Positions 35,680-43,776 of a DNA stretch of 64,000 nucleotides are shown here, piece by piece; position 1 is the stretch's first letter, and every line of letters begins with the position of its first letter. A model generated the notes under the pieces. It ran no database searches. It saw only the letters and a program-made list of their open reading frames with translations, and had not been told where the DNA came from. Location: the NCBI GenBank assembly GCA_002500745.1, contig DLST01000003.1, forward strand, positions 216,351-280,350, written 5' to 3'. The stretch is from Sphingobacterium sp. UBA7855 (GTDB taxonomy: Bacteria > Bacteroidota > Bacteroidia > Sphingobacteriales > Sphingobacteriaceae). The translations under genes and the position numbers were made by a program.

Positions 35680-37194
35680 TTACTTCCAATAAGCATTTTG
35701 TTCGATTAAATTATTTTGAGCGAGAATTTCTCGAGCAATTGGCCAATAAATCCCATCGCTAGCGATTAATTGTGCTAACTGTGGATTGTCATGTTTTATC
35801 TTTTCTCGTCGAATCATATCATACCATCGCTGTCCTTCACCCATCAATTCACGTTTTCGTTCTAAAAATATAGCGTCAACCAAATCTCCATTTGACGTCT
35901 CACTATATACTTTAAGCCCTCTGCGTTCCCTAATTTCATTAAGTAACTCAATGGCCGTCGATTTTTCGCCCAACACAGCTAAAGCTTCGGCGCGTAAAAG
36001 CGTAATATCTTCCAAACGAGTCAGTACTGTCGCACTGGTAAATATGCGGAAGGTGGGATCCGAAGAACCTCCCATAATACATTTGATTTTGCTAAATATG
36101 GGATACTTGCCGTTGAAGTTTCGGAAATATACTTCTGTCGTCGGATTTCCCAGTGTATCGATACTAAAACGTTGGTCCTTCTTTTCGTTAAATGTTTTTA
36201 AAATCATTTCCTTCGGCATATAAATATCCGGTACGGTCTTATTGACAACAGGAGCAGCCAGCGTCAACTCTTCAATATGTCCTGTGAACGATGCCTCCAC
36301 ATGTGCCCATATATAAGGAAATGAGAATAGCTGCTCGGAACGCTTATCAAAGAAAAATCCATTGCCATCTGTTAAAAACGAAGTCGACAGGTAATAGGCT
36401 CCTCCTTTACTATAATTGTCCATCACAAATTGCGAATAAGAAGCCGCGTCTGCATAATTGGCTTGCCATGCGGCCAAATGTGCGAGGATAGCATATACCG
36501 AAAGTTTCCTGACCAACGCACCATTCCATCTGGAAGATGCTTCATTGTAGTAGTTCCCAATTTGCTGTTCATCACCCGTACTATAGGAATAAGGTAATAA
36601 TTGAGCCGCATCATACATTTCCTTTTCGATCCAAGCGTACAGTTTTAATCGATCCTCCTTAGGCTTATTCTCAAAATTTCCATCATGTGAATTCAGTATC
36701 AGGGGTACATCACCCCAAATACGGACCATATTGAAGTAAGCGTAAGCACGTAGAAATCGAGCCTGAGCTATATCCACGACCAAATTGTTTTCCGTGTAAC
36801 GCATATCTTTTTCTCTTACTCCCGGTGCGCGCTCCATAAAAATATTAGCAGCATTAACTACAGCAAACCAACGTCTCCAGTTCGAAAGTGCGTTCAACGA
36901 TTCATAATTTGCTTTGAGATCATTCTTAATAATTGCCTTAAGATCTTGACGGGTGGGGCTATCAAAATCCCCTGACCTCACCTCTCCATACAGCCAATAA
37001 GCATTATTATCGTCCAAAGCTGCTTTGGTTAAACCGTAAATCCCCATCAAACCTGCCCGCGTGTCTTCCAAAGCATTCCACATATTCTCTTCCTTGACCG
37101 TTCGAGAAGAGTCTATATCCAGCATTTTCTTACAACCTCCCAGAAGTAATGAGAAAAGTAGTGAAACACTCCATATAAGATGATATCTTTTCAT
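35680..37194 (-). CDS. SusD/RagB family lipoprotein (PUL-B, first pair)
   Basis: A 504-residue SusD-type lipoprotein, lipid cysteine Cys21 (LLLGGC, then KKMLDID). The ATG at 37194 is used; the upstream in-frame TTG overlaps the susC stop. Typical SusD stretches are IAQARFLRAYAYFNMVRIWG, LEDITLLRAEALAVLG and ERKRELMGEGQRWYDMIRRE. The partner SusC is encoded 10 bases upstream. Confidence 0.92.
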   Translation of the reverse strand: MKRYHLIWSVSLLFSLLLGGCKKMLDIDSSRTVKEENMWNALEDTRAGLMGIYGLTKAALDDNNAYWLYGEVRSGDFDSPTRQDLKAIIKNDLKANYESLNALSNWRRWFAVVNAANIFMERAPGVREKDMRYTENNLVVDIAQARFLRAYAYFNMVRIWGDVPLILNSHDGNFENKPKEDRLKLYAWIEKEMYDAAQLLPYSYSTGDEQQIGNYYNEASSRWNGALVRKLSVYAILAHLAAWQANYADAASYSQFVMDNYSKGGAYYLSTSFLTDGNGFFFDKRSEQLFSFPYIWAHVEASFTGHIEELTLAAPVVNKTVPDIYMPKEMILKTFNEKKDQRFSIDTLGNPTTEVYFRNFNGKYPIFSKIKCIMGGSSDPTFRIFTSATVLTRLEDITLLRAEALAVLGEKSTAIELLNEIRERRGLKVYSETSNGDLVDAIFLERKRELMGEGQRWYDMIRREKIKHDNPQLAQLIASDGIYWPIAREILAQNNLIEQNAYWK

Positions 37195-37204
37195 TTCTTT
37201 TCGT

Positions 37205-40144
37205 TTAAAAGTCAACTTTTATTCCTACCGTATATATCCGTGGTATCCTCATTTTTGATCCAATATCATAACCCGTATAATCCACGATCTCAGGATCTAC
37301 ACCACTGTAAGATGTAATTGTAGCAACATTATTAGCAGACACATAAGCATAAGCATTTTTGATAGCTTGATTCCGGCCTGCCAAAAGAGATGTTAAGTTA
37401 TAGCCCAGCGTGATCGCCCGTATTTTAAGAAAGGAGGCATTTTCTAGGAAAAGGTCTTGATCGGCCTGATAAGCAATAACCGTACTCCAAGGATTATACA
37501 AGGGATATTTGCCATAATCCCCTCTTTTTTCCCAATAGGTGATCTCCTTGATTGCGTCTAGGCTTTTCGCACCTTCATTATTGATAAAATCAAAACGATT
37601 GGCCATTTCCTGATTGATGAGTTCCCGACCAAGATTATAATACATGTTCACCCCCAGGTCCCATTTGCCAAAGACAAAATTGTTGTACCAATTGCCAAAA
37701 ACAGCAGGCAAGCGATGGCCCTGCAGTTTCCGATCTTCATCGTTGATCATATTATCACCATTTAGATCCTTCCATATCGGATCACCTGCATGCAATTGAA
37801 TCGCATTATAAGTCATTCCCTGAGGCACATCAGCATCAGTTTTGTAAATACCGTCGTTGGAAAGCAGCCAATATTGGTCTAAGGGTTTGCCAACCTCCAA
37901 AAGATTATTACCGATAACCAGCCTATCGAGACCGTTCGGTAATGCCTTCAATTTATTCTGATTATGGGATACATTGAGCGCTGTAGACCACTTAAAATTA
38001 TCGGATTGAATGGGATCTAGTCCAACAGTCAATTCAGCACCGATATTCTGAACATTCATCCCAGCTGCATAGCTCGATTTATAGCCATACTCGCTATATG
38101 AAGGAATATTAATTAGCTGGTTCTTCGTCTGTTTCAAATAAACATCCAGTGAAACATAAAAATTTTTCTGTGTATTCGCATAGTCCAAACCCAAATTACC
38201 CTGGTCTATATAAGCCCATGGAATATGATAACCAACCCACCCCGATTCATACGGCCGTACCAACCCTGCAATCGCATTATAGCCAGCAATAAGCTGATTT
38301 CCCGTAAATCCCATTTGAGCGACATAATTAGGCCCTTGCGCAAAATCATCAAACACATTGTTTAGGCCGATACGTCCGACACTAAAACGGGCGGTAAGAT
38401 CTTTCAGGTCAGTATTGGTCGTAAAGTAGCTATTTTTAATATTCCAATTTACCGACAAGGACGGCGTAAAAACCCAGCGGGCATCCGGTTGCGCATTAGA
38501 GGATCCGTCAGAGCGAAGCAATAGCGATGTTTCGACCTTATCCTCATAATTGTAAGTTGCTTTTCCATAAAATGAGACCAGGTTATGACGGATGCGATCT
38601 AAAAACTTAAAGATAAGCGCTTTTGGATACGCCGTCGCTTCGAGATAATTTGATTTCAGCGCATCGTCTTCCAACAGATTCACTTTAATAAAATCATTTA
38701 CACCTTTATAAGCATAAGCATAGTTGTAGCGATAAGTATCCCATTGCAAACTATTGCCAACCAATAGGTTTAACGTATGGCTTTCATTAATATTCCAATC
38801 ATAAAGAGCTTTATTGTCAAATACCGCCCGCTGATTATAACCATAGTAGTTTGAAGCAAAATTATTGGATTCCATCAACTTACTGTGGTAGAATTGATCC
38901 CGATACCCCTCATTATAATCGAGCATTCCTGTTGAAAGAAAATGAAAATTTCCAAAATCAAATTGCAGCTTTCCATACCCCTGCACAACGTTCGTCTTGT
39001 TATTATCAAAGCCTTTTTTATAATAGCTCAGGTACTCGTTGTAGACCTCCTTATTAGGTGACAAAGGCGCAGACAAATCTGGGAAATAGGCCAACTGGGC
39101 AAATCTATCCCGCAGATTCAGGTTGCGATTTCGATCGAGTCGAGTGATATTTGCCTGCATAGAGAACGTTAACCAAGTCATCGGTCGCATATTCAGGCCA
39201 AACAAGGCATAATACTTATTCAATTTTACCTGGTCGGACACACCCTTATCCTGTGTTGAGCCCGCTGCAAATTGAAAATTTGCACGTGGCCCACCACCGG
39301 ATAAATTTGCATTCAAATTGTATACTAAACCACTATTGTAATAAGAATCGGTCCAATCGGATCTCCCAAAATAATTCATATTAAGCGAGTCACTCAAATA
39401 CACTGGATAAGAATCTCCATCATCATACTTGCCGTTGGAGGTATATAAATCATAAAATTGCTTTCTGAATTTGTTTTCGTATTCACCATTGATCGTTGTG
39501 ACATGTGGACGATCAGCCAATCCCGTATACATGTTGATCGCTATCCGGTTGCTTTTATCGGCCTTATACTCTTTCGTACGAACGACGATAGCTCCATTTG
39601 CAGCATTAGGACCATACATCGCCACCGCAGCGACATCTTTTAATACTTCAATGGACTTTACCATATCGATATTAATATTTGCAAATAGATTGGTCGCAGG
39701 CCCAATACGCTCGAGATTATACGTTTGTACGGCGTAAGCAAAGGGGTGTTCTCCGACCAAAGGAATTCCATCTACAACAACCAATGGCTGATTTTGAAAT
39801 ACGTCAATATCAGAAAACAATGGCCTCGAGATGCCTCGAAAGTACATGGGCTGCTTAGTGCCTGATTCGCCGGACGGCTCAGTAACGTACAGTCCAGTGT
39901 TATTTCCTTTTAGGTATTGCTGCAGGGAAGAATAAGGTAATAAAGCTTGTTTCTTTAGTTCTACTGGATTTACTTGGCTAGTTTTAATCTGAAATATAGA
40001 ATCCAATTTCGAAGTTCCAATCTGAAGCTTAAGACTATCGGACGGTGATAACACCTTATCTTGACCAAAAGCAAAAGAATAACAGGCACAGGACCACCCT
40101 AAAAGAATAAGCCTATCCAAATACCTCTTTTTAATCATGTACAT
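37205..40144 (-). CDS. SusC-type TonB-dependent transporter lacking the usual N-terminal regulatory domain
   Basis: A 979-residue outer-membrane transporter, first gene of the long PUL-B operon. It has a signal peptide (to about FAFGQ), then a short linker rich in Ser/Lys in place of the carboxypeptidase-D-like domain that its three window relatives have. The plug follows at about residue 80 (LQQYLKGNNTGLYVTEPSGE, PMYFRGISRPLFSD, PLVVVDGIPLVGEHPFAYAV, MYGPNAANGAIVVRTKE), then the barrel ending YTVGIKVDF. The usual TonB-box wording (VVVTGYG-like) is not evident. About 595 bases of upstream sequence without genes hold two operator-like palindromes. Confidence 0.9.
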   Translation of the reverse strand: MYMIKKRYLDRLILLGWSCACYSFAFGQDKVLSPSDSLKLQIGTSKLDSIFQIKTSQVNPVELKKQALLPYSSLQQYLKGNNTGLYVTEPSGESGTKQPMYFRGISRPLFSDIDVFQNQPLVVVDGIPLVGEHPFAYAVQTYNLERIGPATNLFANINIDMVKSIEVLKDVAAVAMYGPNAANGAIVVRTKEYKADKSNRIAINMYTGLADRPHVTTINGEYENKFRKQFYDLYTSNGKYDDGDSYPVYLSDSLNMNYFGRSDWTDSYYNSGLVYNLNANLSGGGPRANFQFAAGSTQDKGVSDQVKLNKYYALFGLNMRPMTWLTFSMQANITRLDRNRNLNLRDRFAQLAYFPDLSAPLSPNKEVYNEYLSYYKKGFDNNKTNVVQGYGKLQFDFGNFHFLSTGMLDYNEGYRDQFYHSKLMESNNFASNYYGYNQRAVFDNKALYDWNINESHTLNLLVGNSLQWDTYRYNYAYAYKGVNDFIKVNLLEDDALKSNYLEATAYPKALIFKFLDRIRHNLVSFYGKATYNYEDKVETSLLLRSDGSSNAQPDARWVFTPSLSVNWNIKNSYFTTNTDLKDLTARFSVGRIGLNNVFDDFAQGPNYVAQMGFTGNQLIAGYNAIAGLVRPYESGWVGYHIPWAYIDQGNLGLDYANTQKNFYVSLDVYLKQTKNQLINIPSYSEYGYKSSYAAGMNVQNIGAELTVGLDPIQSDNFKWSTALNVSHNQNKLKALPNGLDRLVIGNNLLEVGKPLDQYWLLSNDGIYKTDADVPQGMTYNAIQLHAGDPIWKDLNGDNMINDEDRKLQGHRLPAVFGNWYNNFVFGKWDLGVNMYYNLGRELINQEMANRFDFINNEGAKSLDAIKEITYWEKRGDYGKYPLYNPWSTVIAYQADQDLFLENASFLKIRAITLGYNLTSLLAGRNQAIKNAYAYVSANNVATITSYSGVDPEIVDYTGYDIGSKMRIPRIYTVGIKVDF

Positions 40145-40327
40145 ATAAATGATATATAATTAGGTTATTTTTACTTTTCTACTATTACTGGTTAAAATCA
40201 CCTAAAAAATAAGGCGAAATTTACTGATTTTTCGAGATAGGAAAATTGGTCGATTCCTCTCAAAAATTTATATTATGCGGTATCAAATAGAATTAATATC
40301 ATAATTTAAGGTTTTAAGTATAAAATA

Positions 40328-40341
40328 TAAAAACGTTTTAG
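40328..40341. promoter_or_regulatory. Operator-like site 1 upstream of PUL-B susC
   Basis: TAAAAACGTTTTAG has a perfect right half (CGTTTTAG) of the palindrome CTAAAACGTTTTAG and a left half with two mismatches. About 185 bases upstream of the susC ATG. Confidence 0.4.
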
Positions 40342-40471
40342 CATAACACAACATAATGGAATGTTAAAACGGATCGGTTTGCTTAATTGGTCTACACTTA
40401 TCTCACTTGGTTATAATGAAGATATATAGAAAAATGAGAAAAAAAAACTTTATGCGTTATTTTTTCCGTTT

Positions 40472-40485
40472 GCTAAACTGGTTTA
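40472..40485. promoter_or_regulatory. Operator-like site 2 upstream of PUL-B susC
   Basis: CTAAACTGGTTTAG has perfect 6-bp arms and the same 14-bp length as the GH92 operators, but the centre is TG rather than CG. It may bind the same LacI-type regulator. Confidence 0.4.
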
Positions 40486-40680
40486 GTAATTAACATTAAG
40501 CAATTTATAGCTCAAAAACTGGTTTTTTACACTAATAAAATATGATTTTGCTAAAATGACAGATTCAATTAATTTTTTTTCAAATTGTAACGTCATTCTG
40601 CACATGAATCAAAAAACGAATGAACAGCTTCGTACTTAAATGACTAGTAAGTGGATAGCACTATCCCTTCAGACCGCAGG

Positions 40681-40710
40681 AAAAATAAAAACCCCTCGTA
40701 AAGGAGGGGT
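40681..40710 (-). terminator. Intrinsic terminator of the GH92-peptidase-GH92 operon
   Basis: Perfect stem ACCCCTC/GAGGGGT with a 6-nt loop, followed on the minus strand by TTTTTATTTTT. It starts 29 bases after the GH92 stop. Confidence 0.9.
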
Positions 40711-40738
40711 GTGCATTATAGGATTTTATCTTTTACTC

Positions 40739-43033
40739 TTATCTATTCGGTTTATTACTCATCTCGAAGATTAATTCACCGCCATCTATAATGCTACGAT
40801 AAGGTAATCGCAAATCAGCTAATTTTCGCCCATTTAAAGAAACGGATTTAACGTAAACATTCTTCTCAGACTGATTACGGGCAACTATGGAAAGCGTACG
40901 CCCATTTTCAAAATTAACCTTGGCCGATTTGACCAAAGGACTGCCAATCCAATAACTATCTTCCCCAGGCGCCACCGGATAAAAACCTAGTGCAGTAAAT
41001 AGATACCAGGCCGACATCTGTCCACAGTCGTCATTACCACCTAATCCCGCATGACCATTATGGTACTGATTTCGGATGATTTGTCTGACACGTGATTGAG
41101 TTTTCCAAGGACTCTTGGTGATGTTGTATAAATAAGCCACATGATGGGAAGGCTCATTTCCATGCACGTAATTTCCGATAATACCATCTCGCGTAATATC
41201 CTCTGTATGCTCAAAATACTTATCGGGTAATTCCATAGTAAAGAGAGAATCCAAATAAGTCTCTAAACGCTGCTTACCTCCCATGACTGCCATCATTTTG
41301 GTAGGCTGATGCGGTACATAAAGACTGTAATTCCATGAATTACCTTCAATAAATCCCTGTCCATGAGTATCTAGCACATCAAATTTCTCCTGAAATTTAC
41401 CCGCTGAATCCTTAGGGCGCATAAATCCAATGGAGGAATCATAGAGTGATTTCCAGCTCTCAGCTCTTTTGGAAAAAGTCGCGTAAATATCGTCTTTCCC
41501 TAATTTTTTCGCTAATTGCGCTATACACCAATCATCATACGCATATTCCAATGTATTAGAAACTGATGTTCCCGATACATCTGAAGGAACATACCCCTTG
41601 TCAATATAAGCACCGATACCCTCATACTGACGTGTATTTGCTGTTTGTACGCAAGCCGCTAATGCCGCTTCCGCATCGCCTTTATAAACGCCCTTAAGTA
41701 TTGCATCGACAATAACAGACACCGAATGATAGCCGCTCATACACCAGTTGTCATTCGCATAATGCGACCAGATGGGCAACATCTTCAATACACTCTGGTC
41801 ATAATGAGCCAGCATGGATGCCACAATATCTGCATTACGGGAAGGGTTGATTAAATTCAACAAGGGATGAAAAGCCCGAAATGTATCCCATAGCGAAAAA
41901 GAGGTATAATTCGTAAAACCTTTGGCGCGGTGCACCTCCTGATCCAAGCCCTTATACTCACCATTAACGTCCATATATACCGTTGGCATTAAGCTGGCAT
42001 GATACATGGCAGTATAAAAATTGACAAGATCTTCCTTGTTCAACATTTCAGCTTCTATCTTATGCAGTTCCTTTTCCCAAGCCTCCTGGCCTTTCTTCAC
42101 GTACCGATCAAAATTCCAGTCGGGAGCCTCAGCCTCCATATTGGCCAATGCATTCTTCATGCTTACTGGACTTAAAGCTACTTTCAGAAGGATGGCCTCT
42201 TGTTCTTTTGTATCGAAATCCAAGTGTAGCTTAATATTGTGCGCTGCAAGGTCAGGGAAATTGTTTTGTTGATCAAACTTACGCCAGAAACCATTATACA
42301 CAGGTTTTCCATCTTCATACTTGGCCCCATAGTTTTTAAAAGCTTTTGATGTCTTTATGGCAAAGTACACTGTACGTGTCCTGGACCAACCGTTTGTCTG
42401 ACGGTATCCAACTAACGTAGAATCGTTCAGTACTTTCACAACAGTCCAAACATTTTTTCCTTCGTAATTATAGATCCCCGCAGTTAAATTAACAATGAGA
42501 TGTGACGCATCAGACTGATTGAAAGTATATCGATGTATGCCCACTCGCGTGGTCGTGGTCAACTCTGCTTTAATCTGATGTTTATCCAGTAAAACACGGT
42601 AATAATTGGCTTCGGCCAATTCGTTTGTATGGCTATATGGAGATCGATAACCGTCTTGAGGACGATCAGCTGTACCTGGATTTAACTGAACTTTACCTTG
42701 GGTAGGCATAATCTGTATATCACCAAGATCGGAATGACCGGTACCGCTAAAATGCGTATGACTAAATCCCACAATCGTAGGATCATCATACTGATAGCCG
42801 GCACAATATTTATAAACATCACCATTATACCGGCCGTTCACTGCATACGATAAAGTATCGGTATCCGGACTCAATTGCACCGCGCCAAAAGGAACTGTCG
42901 CTCCTGGAAAAGTATGTCCCATTCTTGCCGTACCGATGAGCGGTTTGACATACTGAACTAATTTGGTTTTTTGTGCCTTTAATAGATATGGGACACTAAT
43001 TAATCCCAAAAAGACTAAACTTTTTATATTCAT
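40739..43033 (-). CDS. GH92 family alpha-mannosidase (copy 2, canonical Glu)
   Basis: A 764-residue exported GH92 enzyme with signal peptide (to about LLKAQ). The N-terminal sandwich shows VKPLIGTARMGHTFPGATVP and the substrate loop VGFSHTHFSGTGHSDLGDIQ. The barrel has SLWDTFRAFHPLLNL, EGNSWNYS, YVHGNEPSHHVAYLYN with Glu627 at the general-acid position, and GLGGNDDCGQMSAWYLFTAL. The HTHFSGTG and HGNEPSHH wording is that of alpha-1,2-mannosidase-type GH92 enzymes such as those of Bacteroides. It is distinctly different from copies 1 and 3. It starts 10 bases after the peptidase gene, last in a three-gene operon. Confidence 0.94.
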   Translation of the reverse strand: MNIKSLVFLGLISVPYLLKAQKTKLVQYVKPLIGTARMGHTFPGATVPFGAVQLSPDTDTLSYAVNGRYNGDVYKYCAGYQYDDPTIVGFSHTHFSGTGHSDLGDIQIMPTQGKVQLNPGTADRPQDGYRSPYSHTNELAEANYYRVLLDKHQIKAELTTTTRVGIHRYTFNQSDASHLIVNLTAGIYNYEGKNVWTVVKVLNDSTLVGYRQTNGWSRTRTVYFAIKTSKAFKNYGAKYEDGKPVYNGFWRKFDQQNNFPDLAAHNIKLHLDFDTKEQEAILLKVALSPVSMKNALANMEAEAPDWNFDRYVKKGQEAWEKELHKIEAEMLNKEDLVNFYTAMYHASLMPTVYMDVNGEYKGLDQEVHRAKGFTNYTSFSLWDTFRAFHPLLNLINPSRNADIVASMLAHYDQSVLKMLPIWSHYANDNWCMSGYHSVSVIVDAILKGVYKGDAEAALAACVQTANTRQYEGIGAYIDKGYVPSDVSGTSVSNTLEYAYDDWCIAQLAKKLGKDDIYATFSKRAESWKSLYDSSIGFMRPKDSAGKFQEKFDVLDTHGQGFIEGNSWNYSLYVPHQPTKMMAVMGGKQRLETYLDSLFTMELPDKYFEHTEDITRDGIIGNYVHGNEPSHHVAYLYNITKSPWKTQSRVRQIIRNQYHNGHAGLGGNDDCGQMSAWYLFTALGFYPVAPGEDSYWIGSPLVKSAKVNFENGRTLSIVARNQSEKNVYVKSVSLNGRKLADLRLPYRSIIDGGELIFEMSNKPNR

Positions 43034-43043
43034 CGCTTATGGA

Positions 43044-43763
43044 TTATATAGTAGGATTTTTTATGTAATCCGCCCATAGCTCATCAATAGTTTTACCTGT
43101 CTCTACTTTCCAAAAAGCATCACTATAGCTATTGCTACGCATTGCCGAATCCAATTTTTTGACAAAATCCTTCTTTACATGTGTGTTAATCCAGTAAAGG
43201 AATCGTGCAGTGACGCGATAAGAATCGGTGTATTTCTGCTTTTCGTTATATTCTGGCAGCTTCCAATTTGCTCCCGCATTGTCTATTCCGTCATCAAATC
43301 GCACAAAATCGGCTATCCCCTCCGTAATCCACCACGGACCGGCCCCATCGGGGTATGCTTGTACAATATGCATGACCTCATGGGTAACCACATCAATATC
43401 CCCTGGATTTTTAGCAAACCAGGCTGGACTATAACGAACAATCCCACCCGCTGTAGCTGCTACACCTTTGTAGTCCGGATCAATTACAAAAGATACCTTT
43501 TTTATAGTCTTTTTATTATATTTCTTCGCCAGTTTGGGGTAGTTTTCAAAATAAGCCGAAATGAGTCGATCTTTTAATGATGGACTAAAATCTTTGTCCT
43601 TATTAATCCAAATCAATGTAAAGCCACCTTTGCTGATACTGTCCACATCCACCGCAACCTTACGGTCATTTTCAGTATGCTTCCAGTTGTCCTGTGCGAA
43701 AATCCCACTTGAGTACAACAATCCAAATAGGATAGCAGCGCCTTTTAATTTTTTAAAATTCAT
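43044..43763 (-). CDS. Basic secretory protein family metallopeptidase (HExxH)
   Basis: A 239-residue exported protein with signal peptide ending IFAQD. The zinc motif HEVMH (residues 128-132) is in DVVTHEVMHIVQAYP and is followed by WWITEGIADFVRF, where Glu148 is a likely third ligand, a pattern of the plant basic-secretory-protein (BSP) family. ARFLYWINTH and TIDELWADYIKN complete the family. It lies inside the operon between two GH92 mannosidases (13 and 10 base gaps), which suggests cleavage of the protein part of mannosylated glycoproteins; the substrate is inferred only. Confidence 0.85.
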   Translation of the reverse strand: MNFKKLKGAAILFGLLYSSGIFAQDNWKHTENDRKVAVDVDSISKGGFTLIWINKDKDFSPSLKDRLISAYFENYPKLAKKYNKKTIKKVSFVIDPDYKGVAATAGGIVRYSPAWFAKNPGDIDVVTHEVMHIVQAYPDGAGPWWITEGIADFVRFDDGIDNAGANWKLPEYNEKQKYTDSYRVTARFLYWINTHVKKDFVKKLDSAMRSNSYSDAFWKVETGKTIDELWADYIKNPTI

Positions 43764-43776
43764 AATAGCACAGTGA

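Larger units (their letters stand above)
40145..40680. other. Large intergenic control region of the PUL-B susC operon
   Basis: This very AT-rich stretch has no credible ORF. It contains two 14-bp palindromic sites resembling the GH92 operators (40328-40341 and 40472-40485), listed separately. I see no clear TAnnTTTG box at a standard distance, so the promoter is not placed. Confidence 0.5.
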
